Positions 52,244 through 60,360 of a stretch of DNA of 64,000 bases are shown here, piece after piece. The translations under genes were made by a program, and so were the position numbers. A model generated the notes under the pieces. That model saw only the letters and a list, made by a program, of their open reading frames with translations. It was not told the origin of the DNA and searched no databases. The stretch covers positions 37,097-101,096 of the forward strand of contig NZ_BMZP01000017.1 of the NCBI RefSeq assembly GCF_014652855.1, given 5' to 3'. Within the stretch, counting starts at the first letter, position 1; every line of letters starts with the position of its first letter. The stretch comes from Novosphingobium pokkalii. Lineage in GTDB: Bacteria > Pseudomonadota > Alphaproteobacteria > Sphingomonadales > Sphingomonadaceae.

Positions 52244-53977
52244 TCAATTCTCCTTCGCGGCCGTGGGGCGATCGGCGCTGCGGCGCTGCTCGGTCTCGCC
52301 CAGATGCAGCCAGGCATCGTGGGCAAGCGCGCCCGGCCGGCCGGTGAAATGCAGCACGGTGGTGCCCTGCGGGCGCAGGGCAGCCAGCACGCGCGCCAGT
52401 TGTTCTGGCTCCAGCATGTCGTAAAGCGGGGACAGCACCAGCACGCGCGGGCTGGCGAGGATGGCCCCGGCCAGCTTGAGCAGCATGGTTTCCCCCACCG
52501 ACAGCGGCCAGCCGGAGCTGGACAGCATGGTATCCAGCCCCTTGGGCAAGGCGCCCACGCGGTCTTCCAGGCCAACCAGCGCCAGCGCTTCGAGCATGTC
52601 CTGCCCGGCGCCGTCGGCACGCCCGGCGCCAGCCAGGCGCAAATAGTCGCGCACCGACATTTCCACGATCGTCGGGCGATCGAGCACGGTCACGTCTGCG
52701 CGCAGGCGCACCATGTCGAAGCTGCCGAGGTCCGCGCCACCCACGCGCACCAGGCCGCGCTCGGGTGTGGCCAGGCGCTTGAGCAGGGTGGCCACGCTGC
52801 GCTCCACGCCGGGAGCGGCGAGAATGCCCACCTGCTCCCCGCTTTCGATGGCGAAATCCAGGCGATGCGCGCCCAGCACCACGCCCTGGAAGCGGATCGC
52901 GCCGTGCGGCAGGGCGCGGGCATCGGCGGCCGGTGGCGCTTCCTGCGGCACGTCCCAGAACAGGGCCAGTTCCTCCATCCCGGCGGCGAGATCGTAGAAC
53001 ACCTCGAGATAGCCGCCGAGCTGGGCAATGCCGTAGAACACGCCCGAGAGGATCAGTTCGGCGGCGACCAACTGGCCCACCGAAAGTTCGCCTTGCAGGA
53101 TCAGCCAGCCGCCCATCGCCAGCAGGCCGGCACTGGCCATGGCATAGAGCAGCAGCAGGCACAGCGTCTGGCTGAACGTATGGCGGAAATGGCGGCGATG
53201 CGCGGCCACATACGTGGCGGTCATCGCTTCGCTGCGGTCGATCGCGAAGTTGATGTGGCGGCCCGACTTGTAGAAGCCGTTCGAGGCCCCCAGGCTTTCC
53301 AGCCAATGCGCGGCGGCATGCTTGGCATGGCTCTTGGCCACCGCGCTGCCCAGCGAAGGCAGCAGCCAGGCGCGCCAGATCACCAGCACCAGGACCACCA
53401 GCACCACGTTGAACGCCAGGAAAAACGGGTGATAGAAGCTGGTCACGACCAGGCCCACCAGGCTTTGCAGGACGATGGCAAAGCCGCCGATCACCAGGCT
53501 GGTCAGCGCCTTTTGCACCGTGCCCATGTCGAAGAAGCGGTTGAACAGGTCACCCCGCCGCGCATCGACGAAGAACGGGTTCTGCGCGTGGATGGCACGC
53601 GTGGTGATCTCGGCCATCAGCCGCGCGAAGAAGCGCTGCTCGAACCGCGCCATCACCGCCACGCGCAAGGCCATCAGCGCCCCCGCCAGCAGCAGCAGGG
53701 CAAACAGCACCAGGGCCAGCGTGAACAGCGGGGCGGGCAGCGCGATATTGGCCACCGAGTTGATCAGCAACTGCACCGAAATCGGCGTGGCCAGCGACAG
53801 CAGCGAGATCGCCGCACCATAGACCAGCGCCAGGCGGAGGAAGGCCTTGTCGGGCGACAGGACCAGGCTGGCCCAGCGCCGCAGATCGCGCAGCGTCAGG
53901 CGATGGGCGTGATGGCCCCCATGGTCTCCACCATGATCGGGGCCGTGATGGGCCGAATGTTGGTCGCTTGCACCCAT
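52244..53977 (-). CDS. ABC exporter with degenerate nucleotide-binding domain
   Basis: A 577-residue half-transporter with six membrane segments (residues 45-350) followed by an ABC domain. The N-terminus is very His-rich (DHGGDHGGHHAHR) and may bind metal. The ATPase is degraded: Walker A reads AAPGVERS near residue 385 (no lysine), the signature is LSVGE near 491, and Walker B reads LVLSPLYDM near 513 (no catalytic Glu). It therefore cannot be expected to hydrolyse ATP in the normal way. It is the first gene of the secretion operon. Confidence 0.88.
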   Translation of the reverse strand: MGASDQHSAHHGPDHGGDHGGHHAHRLTLRDLRRWASLVLSPDKAFLRLALVYGAAISLLSLATPISVQLLINSVANIALPAPLFTLALVLFALLLLAGALMALRVAVMARFEQRFFARLMAEITTRAIHAQNPFFVDARRGDLFNRFFDMGTVQKALTSLVIGGFAIVLQSLVGLVVTSFYHPFFLAFNVVLVVLVLVIWRAWLLPSLGSAVAKSHAKHAAAHWLESLGASNGFYKSGRHINFAIDRSEAMTATYVAAHRRHFRHTFSQTLCLLLLYAMASAGLLAMGGWLILQGELSVGQLVAAELILSGVFYGIAQLGGYLEVFYDLAAGMEELALFWDVPQEAPPAADARALPHGAIRFQGVVLGAHRLDFAIESGEQVGILAAPGVERSVATLLKRLATPERGLVRVGGADLGSFDMVRLRADVTVLDRPTIVEMSVRDYLRLAGAGRADGAGQDMLEALALVGLEDRVGALPKGLDTMLSSSGWPLSVGETMLLKLAGAILASPRVLVLSPLYDMLEPEQLARVLAALRPQGTTVLHFTGRPGALAHDAWLHLGETEQRRSADRPTAAKEN

Positions 53978-54080
53978 GAAGAGCGGCCTTTCTTGCCTGG
54001 CTGAAAATTCTCCTGAAAAGGTGGCCTCGGCAAAGCCTTACGCCAATACGGTAGTCACCTATGCTTTCGATAGGTTTTTC

Positions 54081-54992
54081 CTATCGCCCGGCAATGCTCC
54101 GCAATGTCTCTGCCAAAAGCATCATGTCGCTCGATCGCCCGGCGCCGGCGCGCCAGAGCAGCCCGATCTCGCGATAGGGGCGCCCGCCGGCAAAGGGGCG
54201 CACCACCACGTCCCCACCCTCCGCGATTTCCTGGCGCACATAGAGTTCGGGCAGCAGCGCCAGCCCCATGCCCATGCCGGCCATCTGCCGCACGGCATCC
54301 AGGCTGGTGCCCTCGTAATCGCGCAGCACGTGGGCGCCGCAGCGTTCGGCCAGGGCGGCCACCTGCTGGCTCAGCCGGTATTCGGGCTGCATCGTCAACA
54401 GGCCGCGCCCGGCCAGGTGCTCGGGCCGCACGACCTGCACTTGCGCCATGGGATCATCAGCCGCCATGGCCAGAAACATCGGTTCACGAAACAGGCGTTC
54501 GACATGGAACCGGGCGGCGGCCACCGGCAGTTGCAGCAGCACGGTATCGTGCCGTCCTTCGGCCAGATGATCGAGCAGGGCATCGGGCAGCCCCTCGCGG
54601 ACATGGACCTTGAGCGTGGGGTGCGTGGCATGCAGCCGCGCCACCAGTTGCGGCAGGATATAGGGCCCGAGCGTGGGCGATACGCCCAGCCGCAGCGTGC
54701 CGGCCAGTTCCCCTTCGCGATGGCGGCGGGCAAGATCGGCAAAGCCTTCTGCCTCGGCCAGAACGCGGCGCGCGGCGGCCACCGCTTCACGCCCGAGCGG
54801 GGTGAGTACCGCGCGCCCGCCGCGTTCGGCCACCGCGCCCCCCAACAGACCTTCGAGCAAGTGAATCTGTTGCGAGAACGACGGCTGCGACACGCCCATC
54901 GCCGCCGCACCGCGGGTAAAGTTGCCGCAATCGGCCAGCGCCACCAGGCAGCGCAATTGCCGCAAGCTGGGCCAGGCCGGATTGTCGGTCAT
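54081..54992 (-). CDS. LysR-type regulator, OxyR-like
   Basis: A 303-residue regulator. The N-terminal HTH SLRQLRCLVALADCGNFTRGAAAM and VSQPSFSQQIHLLEGLLG is close to OxyR, as is the LRLGVSPTLGPYILPQLV start of the effector domain. The redox cysteine that would align with OxyR Cys199 is Tyr205 here, and only Cys218 is near the second site, so classic peroxide sensing is doubtful. AAGGGG lies before ATG 54992. A longer frame to 55115 exists without a better start. A palindrome covers its stop codon. Confidence 0.88.
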   Translation of the reverse strand: MTDNPAWPSLRQLRCLVALADCGNFTRGAAAMGVSQPSFSQQIHLLEGLLGGAVAERGGRAVLTPLGREAVAAARRVLAEAEGFADLARRHREGELAGTLRLGVSPTLGPYILPQLVARLHATHPTLKVHVREGLPDALLDHLAEGRHDTVLLQLPVAAARFHVERLFREPMFLAMAADDPMAQVQVVRPEHLAGRGLLTMQPEYRLSQQVAALAERCGAHVLRDYEGTSLDAVRQMAGMGMGLALLPELYVRQEIAEGGDVVVRPFAGGRPYREIGLLWRAGAGRSSDMMLLAETLRSIAGR

Positions 54993-55349
54993 GCGGGTCC
55001 CCTTGTTTCCGCTGCCTTCTGTCATAGCGCAGATCGGGCGGTGATCCAAAGTCCTGTTCCACGCACATAAATATGATAATTGCGCGAAATGCAACTGGAA
55101 TGCCGTTATTCGCATTTGTCAGGGCAGGCAAATTCCACCATCTAGGGCGGGCCTTTCAGGCATCCTCTCCCAAACTTTCCAGGGCCGGTCGCAAGACCGG
55201 CCTTTTTTTGGCTCGCTTCACCGCTCAGACGTGGTTGGGAAGCGCCAAAGCGAAGCGCCGGTTCCCGCTGCGGGCACGGCGCCATACACCCCGGCGGAGG
55301 CACCCTACCCCAGCACTTTCCCTATGCGTCACTTGCAAGAGACGCATGA
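54993..55349. other. Gene-free stretch with divergent terminated transcript
   Basis: 357 bases without a convincing gene. The left part must hold the LysR-type gene promoter and its likely binding site (AT-rich around 55068-55085). A strong top-strand terminator lies at 55183-55209, with no protein gene upstream of it on that strand, which suggests a short RNA of about 100-150 bases starting near 55060-55110. An open frame from 55073 runs through the terminator and is probably not translated. Confidence 0.45.
55183..55209 (+). terminator. Strong Rho-independent terminator with no visible gene
   Basis: GGCCGGTC (55183-55190), a GCAA tetraloop, GACCGGCC (55195-55202) and seven T bases. It only works for top-strand transcription, while the neighbouring genes on both sides read on the bottom strand. 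Confidence 0.88.
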
Positions 55350-57014
55350 TCAGGCTGCCCCTCGCAGCGTTGCCAGGACTCGTCCCTGCATGCGGCGCAA
55401 GGGGCCGATCCAGCGCAAGCGGTTGATCGCCTGCGCGCGCGCCATGCGCTCCACCAGCACTTCGGGCGGGCACGGCAGGCCGCTGACTGGATCGAGATAG
55501 CGCGGATAGCGAATGAGCACGCCCGCCACCAGGGCATCGAGCGTCAGCGCGCGGCCGCGCCGCGCGGGTACGGGCGCAAGGTCTCGCGTCAATCCCCAGC
55601 CGGCATAGAACGGCGTGCCGTGGCACGTCACCGGCCGGCCGCGCAGCAGGGCCTCGAAGCCCGCCAGCGAGGTGAGCACGTGCACGGCGTCCACCGCATC
55701 GAGCAGGGGGGCCATACCGCCGCCCCGCACCACGCGATCGGCATAGCCCAGGATCGCCGCGTCGGGCACCGCGCCCTTGCGATGGCCGGCATCGACATCG
55801 GGATGGGGGCGGAACCAGATTTCGGCGTCCGGCTCGGCCAGGCGAACCCGGCGCACGAGTTCGAGATTGGACGCCAGGCCATGGCCGCCGGCCTGCACCG
55901 ACAGATCGTCTTCCACCTGCCCCGGCACCAGCACCCGGAGCCGTGCCGGGGCGCTCCGCTCCGGGTACGCGGCATCGGCGCCCGCCGCATATTTGCTGAT
56001 GCCGGCGGCCACGATCGCCTGGCGCAGCCGCGCCGCGCGGGCCAGCAGGCGTGGCGGAAAAGCCGCCTGGGCCAGAATCGACTCCAGGTCGCTGGGACCG
56101 GATGGATCGAAATGCATACCCCGCGCATCGACCACCACCGAAGACGGCGGCACCAGATCGACCCCCAGCCCCACCGAACGCACGAACCCATCTTCCACCC
56201 TGACCAGGGGCACGCCCTCGTCGCGCGCTCGGGCGATCAGGTGCGGCGACACGCGCGAAGGCCAGATCGCCACGGCGCCACCGGCCGTCCGCGCCTTGGC
56301 CAAGGCCAAGCGAGGGTTGCGGAAGAAGCGCAAGCGCTGCTCCGGGTGCCACAGGAAGCGGCGCATCTCGGCGCGCTTCCACCAGGCCATGCCGCTGGCC
56401 ACGGCAATCGTGCGGTTGGCCGCCAGCGCCGTGCGCCAGGTGGCGAGTATATCGATCGCTTCGCCGATGCCGATCGCCGCCCCCGTGAACGGGCTGCGAT
56501 AGGCCACCGCCACAAGGGCGGCCAAGGCCCGCGCCGTCAGCGCCTCTGTGCTGTCGCCGGGCTGGCCATAACGCCCGGGCGACAAGACCCGCACATCCAA
56601 CCCGGCGATGCAGGCCAGCGCCACCCATTCGTCATCCCCATGGGCAACCACCCGGCGCGCCCGGCCCAGCACCGACCACGGATCGACCCGTGACGGCGCC
56701 GTCTGCCGCCCGGCAAGGCACTTCGCCCAAACCGGTTCATCCCCCGGCAGCAACCACAGGCCCGCCCCGTCGTCCTCGTCGCACAGCGCGGCCACCTCTG
56801 CGGATCGGGCTGGCCGCAGCACGGTGGACAAGGCCTCGCTCCCCGGCACGGGCGGTCCCCAGAACGCGCCCCCCACCTGCGCCGCGCGGATTTCGGCAAA
56901 CAGGCACTCGGCATCCAGCGCCCTGTCAGCAGGCGCCTGGCCTGCGCCCGATATCGCGGCATCGCCCAACGGGAACGGCGGCGAGCGCAGCAGCGCAGGC
57001 GCGGCCGCGCTCAC
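55350..57014 (-). CDS. KpsC-like Kdo transferase (capsule polysaccharide)
   Basis: A 554-residue protein of the KpsC/LpsZ family that adds beta-Kdo residues to a lipid linker for group 2 capsule-type polysaccharides. The conserved VRVEDGFVRSVGLGVDLVPPS and the later AEIWFRPHPDVDAGHRKG, VHVLTSLAGFEALLRGRPV and GTPFYAGWGLTRD are complete. The N-terminal 190 residues resemble a worn copy of the second glycosyltransferase half. It begins at GTG 57014 overlapping the phosphatase gene (GTGA), downstream of kdsB, which supplies CMP-Kdo. Confidence 0.85.
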   Translation of the reverse strand: MSAAAPALLRSPPFPLGDAAISGAGQAPADRALDAECLFAEIRAAQVGGAFWGPPVPGSEALSTVLRPARSAEVAALCDEDDGAGLWLLPGDEPVWAKCLAGRQTAPSRVDPWSVLGRARRVVAHGDDEWVALACIAGLDVRVLSPGRYGQPGDSTEALTARALAALVAVAYRSPFTGAAIGIGEAIDILATWRTALAANRTIAVASGMAWWKRAEMRRFLWHPEQRLRFFRNPRLALAKARTAGGAVAIWPSRVSPHLIARARDEGVPLVRVEDGFVRSVGLGVDLVPPSSVVVDARGMHFDPSGPSDLESILAQAAFPPRLLARAARLRQAIVAAGISKYAAGADAAYPERSAPARLRVLVPGQVEDDLSVQAGGHGLASNLELVRRVRLAEPDAEIWFRPHPDVDAGHRKGAVPDAAILGYADRVVRGGGMAPLLDAVDAVHVLTSLAGFEALLRGRPVTCHGTPFYAGWGLTRDLAPVPARRGRALTLDALVAGVLIRYPRYLDPVSGLPCPPEVLVERMARAQAINRLRWIGPLRRMQGRVLATLRGAA

Positions 57015-57631
57015 GGGCGCACGTCCCACGCGGCCAGGCGCAAGGCGCCATCGGCCTCTCGCACGATCAGTCCATAGGCCCCGGTGGCCAGCTTGAGCGC
57101 GCCACCCGGCGCCAGGCCCAGCGCCAGCAAGGCAAAGCGCGCCGCACCATTGCTGGTGACCAGCAAGGTTGGCTGCGCTGCCGTGGTCAGAAACGCCTGC
57201 CAGGCGTGCAGACGCTCGGGCGCATCCACGATCCAGCCCGGCGGCGGCGTTCCCTCGCGGTCCCATGCGGCCAGCGCCTGCGGGCCGATCCGCGCCACGA
57301 CCTCGGCCTCCGGGCGATCTTCATCGGGTCCATGGTCGATCTCGCGCAGCCATTCGCATGGCTCCGGCCGCAGAGTGGCCGGCTGATGCGCCAGGATGGC
57401 CGCAGCCGTCGCCCGGGTGCGCTGCAATGGCGAGACCAGAGCTCGGCCAAAGTGCCAGCCCTGCTGCGCGAAATGGCGGCCCAGCGCCTCGGCCTGCGCC
57501 ACGCCCGCTGGCGTCAGCGGCAGATCGGTGCGCGCCCCGATGCGCGGCGCCGGCTCGCCCGCCGCGAACGTGTTGCCGTGCCGCACGATGACGAACATCG
57601 GCCCGCCCGGGGGTGGCATCGGCCCGCTCAT
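57011..57631 (-). CDS. Histidine phosphatase family protein
   Basis: A 206-residue phosphoglycerate-mutase-like enzyme with the catalytic FVIVRHGNTF near residue 12, SPLQRTRATAAAIL and a late His region (LVTSNGAARFALL, where the usual H is replaced by N). The second catalytic His is thus not obvious. Located between kdsB and the KpsC-like gene with 4-base overlaps on both sides, it probably acts on a Kdo or sugar phosphate, but that is context only. Confidence 0.8.
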   Translation of the reverse strand: MSGPMPPPGGPMFVIVRHGNTFAAGEPAPRIGARTDLPLTPAGVAQAEALGRHFAQQGWHFGRALVSPLQRTRATAAAILAHQPATLRPEPCEWLREIDHGPDEDRPEAEVVARIGPQALAAWDREGTPPPGWIVDAPERLHAWQAFLTTAAQPTLLVTSNGAARFALLALGLAPGGALKLATGAYGLIVREADGALRLAAWDVRP

Positions 57632-58461
57632 GCCGGAAACGGATCGCCCAGCCGCGCAATCGCGGCTTCGGCCAGGGCCAGGTCTTCCGGTGTATCGATG
57701 CCCGCCATGGCATGCAGCGGCGGATCGACCGGAATCGTCGCGATCGTCCGCCCCGCCTCCAGGAAGCGCAATTGCTCCAGCCCTTCGAGCACTTCGCACG
57801 GGCTTGGCGGCGCCTGGGCGAACCATGCCAGCGCGGCCAGGCGATAGCCATAGAGCCCAAGGTGCTGCCACACCGGCGAAAGCGTGTCCCTCGCGCGCAA
57901 TTGCGCCTCGTTGCGCAGCACGGGAAGGATCGCCTTGGAAAACCACAGCGCTCGCCCCTGCGCATCGCGGACGCAGGTGGTGCCGCTGAACGGCGCGGCC
58001 TGCTTGTGCGCGCGCAGGCGGTCCAGCCGCTCCCAGTCCAGCCGATAGACCGGCGTGGCCACATCCGCGTCGCCCTCGCGCAGCGCCGCGATCAGCCCCG
58101 CCACCACGCCAGGCGCCACGAACGGCGCGTCGCCTTGCAGGTTGATCACCAGTTCCGGTGCCTGCGGCTGCGCCAGGGCAGCGGCATGGGCGCGGGCCGA
58201 GCCGGAATCGAGCGCAGCATCGGTCATCGTCACGGCCGCGCCGATGCCGCGCGCATGATCGGCAATCCGCGCGTCATCGGTCGCCACCACCACCGCGCAG
58301 TCCCCGGCAAGGGCGGCCGCCGCCTGCGCCACGGCATGGACCCGCTGCAACAGGGTGCGCCCTGCAATCGGCAGCAGGGGCTTGCCCGGCAGGCGGGTGG
58401 AGCCGAAGCGCGCCGGAACGACGATCAGCGCGCGCATCGATCTCGACGCCAAAATGGACAT
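57628..58461 (-). CDS. kdsB: 3-deoxy-manno-octulosonate cytidylyltransferase
   Basis: KdsB activates Kdo with CTP to CMP-Kdo for LPS and capsule. The 278-residue protein has LIVVPARFGSTRLPGKPLL, LVINLQGDAPFVAPG, and YGYRLAALAWFAQ, the full set for the family. ATG 58461 has GGTGGGGG upstream and adds eight residues before the classic MRALIVVPAR start at 58437, which remains possible. Its stop overlaps the phosphatase start (ATGA). It is divergent from kdsA. Confidence 0.94.
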   Translation of the reverse strand: MSILASRSMRALIVVPARFGSTRLPGKPLLPIAGRTLLQRVHAVAQAAAALAGDCAVVVATDDARIADHARGIGAAVTMTDAALDSGSARAHAAALAQPQAPELVINLQGDAPFVAPGVVAGLIAALREGDADVATPVYRLDWERLDRLRAHKQAAPFSGTTCVRDAQGRALWFSKAILPVLRNEAQLRARDTLSPVWQHLGLYGYRLAALAWFAQAPPSPCEVLEGLEQLRFLEAGRTIATIPVDPPLHAMAGIDTPEDLALAEAAIARLGDPFPA

Positions 58462-58592
58462 TGCCCCCACCTTGCCAAAAATTTCCGTTCCGCCAAGATT
58501 TGCCTGCTCTCCCCGCGCGCCGGCGCACAGGGGGATATCGATCCGATCTGAACCAGGCCCACCCCTTTTCCATCCAGGCGAGTCCCAGCTTC

Positions 58593-59423
58593 ATGAACCT
58601 TTGCGGCAATGCCCTTACGCCTGCCTCCCCCCTGTTCGCGATTGCCGGGCCCTGCGTGATCGAAAGCGAGGCGATGACTATGGCCATTGCCGAGACGCTG
58701 GCCGGGGTGGCGCAACGGCTGGGCCTGACGCTCATCTTCAAAGCCTCGTTCGACAAGGCCAACCGCAGTTCGGACCAATCGTTCAGGGGCCTTGGCATGA
58801 GCAAGGGCTTGCAAATCCTGGACAAGGTGCGCCGCGAAACCGGCCTTGCGGTGATCACCGACGTGCACGAGGCTGGCCAGGTGGACGAAGTGGCCGCCGT
58901 GGTCGACGTGTTGCAGACGCCCGCCTTCCTGGCGCGGCAGACCGATTTCATCGCGGCGGTCGCGGCCAGCGGCAAGCCGGTGAACATCAAGAAGGCCCAG
59001 TTCATGGCCCCGGCCGACATGCAGCAGGTGGTCAACAAGGCGCGCAACGCCGCCCGCGCGGCCGGCCACGATCCGGATGCATTCCTGCTGTGCGAACGCG
59101 GCACCTCGTTCGGCTACAACACCCTGGTTTCAGACATGCGCGGCCTGGCGATCATGGCCGAGACCGGCTGCCCGGTGGTGTTCGATGCCACCCATTCGGT
59201 GCAGCAACCCGGTGGCCTGGGCGAACGCTCGGGCGGTCAGCGCGAATTCGTGCCGCTGCTGGCGCGCGCTGCGGTGGCCGCCGGTGTCGCCGGGGTGTTC
59301 ATGGAAACCCACCCCGATCCCGACCAGGCCCTGTCGGACGGCCCCAACGCCTTGCCGCTCGGCGATTTCGAGGAACTGTGGAAACGCCTGATGGCGATCG
59401 ACGCGGTGGTCAAGCAAGGTTGA
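58593..59423 (+). CDS. kdsA: 3-deoxy-8-phosphooctulonate synthase
   Basis: KdsA condenses arabinose 5-phosphate and PEP to Kdo 8-phosphate. The 276-residue protein shows FAIAGPCVIESEAM, FKASFDKANRSS, PVNIKKAQFMAP, and TSFGYNTLVSDMRGL, all diagnostic. It is transcribed to the right from a shared region with kdsB, so the two Kdo steps are divergently arranged. It converges with rfbA with only 15 bases and no visible terminator. Confidence 0.97.
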   Translation: MNLCGNALTPASPLFAIAGPCVIESEAMTMAIAETLAGVAQRLGLTLIFKASFDKANRSSDQSFRGLGMSKGLQILDKVRRETGLAVITDVHEAGQVDEVAAVVDVLQTPAFLARQTDFIAAVAASGKPVNIKKAQFMAPADMQQVVNKARNAARAAGHDPDAFLLCERGTSFGYNTLVSDMRGLAIMAETGCPVVFDATHSVQQPGGLGERSGGQREFVPLLARAAVAAGVAGVFMETHPDPDQALSDGPNALPLGDFEELWKRLMAIDAVVKQG

Positions 59424-59438
59424 ACCAGATCGCGCCGC

Positions 59439-60317
59439 TCATCCCACGCCGTGCCAGGCCAGCACCGCGCGCAAATAGTCCGCATAGTTCGATTTGCCCA
59501 GCTTATCGACGGCGCGGATCAGGCCCGCCGCATCGATGAACCCCCGGCGGAACGCGATCTCTTCCGGGCTGGCGATCTTGAACCCCTGCCGCTTTTCCAG
59601 GATGCGCACATATTCGGCGGCATCGAGCAGGCTGTCCGGCGTCCCCGTGTCGAGCCAGGCATAGCCGCGCCCCAGCATCTCCACCGAAAGTTCGCCGCGT
59701 TCGAGATAGGCGCGGTTGACGTCGGTGATCTCCAGTTCGCCACGGGCCGAAGGCTTGAGATTGGCAGCAATGTCGACCACTTGCGCGTCATAGAAATAGA
59801 GCCCGGTGACCGCCCAGTTCGACTCCGGGCGCGCCGGCTTTTCCGCGATCGCCACCGCCTTCATCGCCGCATCGAACGAGACGACGCCGTACCGTTCGGG
59901 ATCGGAGACATGATAGGCGAAAATCGTCGCCCCCTGCGGGCGCGATGCGGCCGAAGCGAGCACTTGGGGCAGCCCCTGGCCATAGAAGATGTTGTCCCCC
60001 AGGATCAGCGCCGAGGACTGGCCGTTGACGAAATCCGCGCCGATCACATAGGCCTGCGCCAGCCCGTCCGGGCTGGGCTGCTCGGCATAGTCGATCTGCA
60101 TGCCCCACTGCGACCCGTCGCCCAGCAGCGCCTGGAACGCGGGCACGTCGCGCGGGGTGGAGATGATCAGCACCTCGCGAATGTCGGCCAGCATCAGGGT
60201 GCTGAGCGGGTAATAGATCATCGGCTTGTCATAGACCGACAGGAGCTGCTTGGAGGTGGCCAGCGTCATCGGATAGAGCCGGGTGCCGCTACCCCCTGCC
60301 AGAATGATGCCCTTCAT
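59439..60317 (-). CDS. rfbA: Glucose-1-phosphate thymidylyltransferase
   Basis: RfbA makes dTDP-glucose for deoxysugar synthesis. The 292-residue protein starts KGIILAGGSGTRLYPMTLATSKQLL and contains LGDNIFYGQGL, EKPARPESNWAVTGLYFYD and GRGYAWLDTGTPDSL, all RmlA signatures. GGGAGG precedes the ATG. It follows rfbB by 43 bases on the same transcript. The dTDP-rhamnose genes rfbC and rfbD are not in the window. Confidence 0.96.
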   Translation of the reverse strand: MKGIILAGGSGTRLYPMTLATSKQLLSVYDKPMIYYPLSTLMLADIREVLIISTPRDVPAFQALLGDGSQWGMQIDYAEQPSPDGLAQAYVIGADFVNGQSSALILGDNIFYGQGLPQVLASAASRPQGATIFAYHVSDPERYGVVSFDAAMKAVAIAEKPARPESNWAVTGLYFYDAQVVDIAANLKPSARGELEITDVNRAYLERGELSVEMLGRGYAWLDTGTPDSLLDAAEYVRILEKRQGFKIASPEEIAFRRGFIDAAGLIRAVDKLGKSNYADYLRAVLAWHGVG

Positions 60318-60360
60318 GCCGTGGCGCCTCCCGTAAACGCGCTGCTCATGCCCGCCCCTG

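Noticed and set aside
54068..54087. CGATAGG/CCTATCG palindrome at the LysR-type gene end as a terminator
   Set aside because: It has a 7-base stem over the stop codon but no T tract on either strand, so it is only noted.
55073..55426. 117-codon open frame after the OxyR-like gene
   Set aside because: It crosses a strong terminator and has no ribosome site or recognisable domain.
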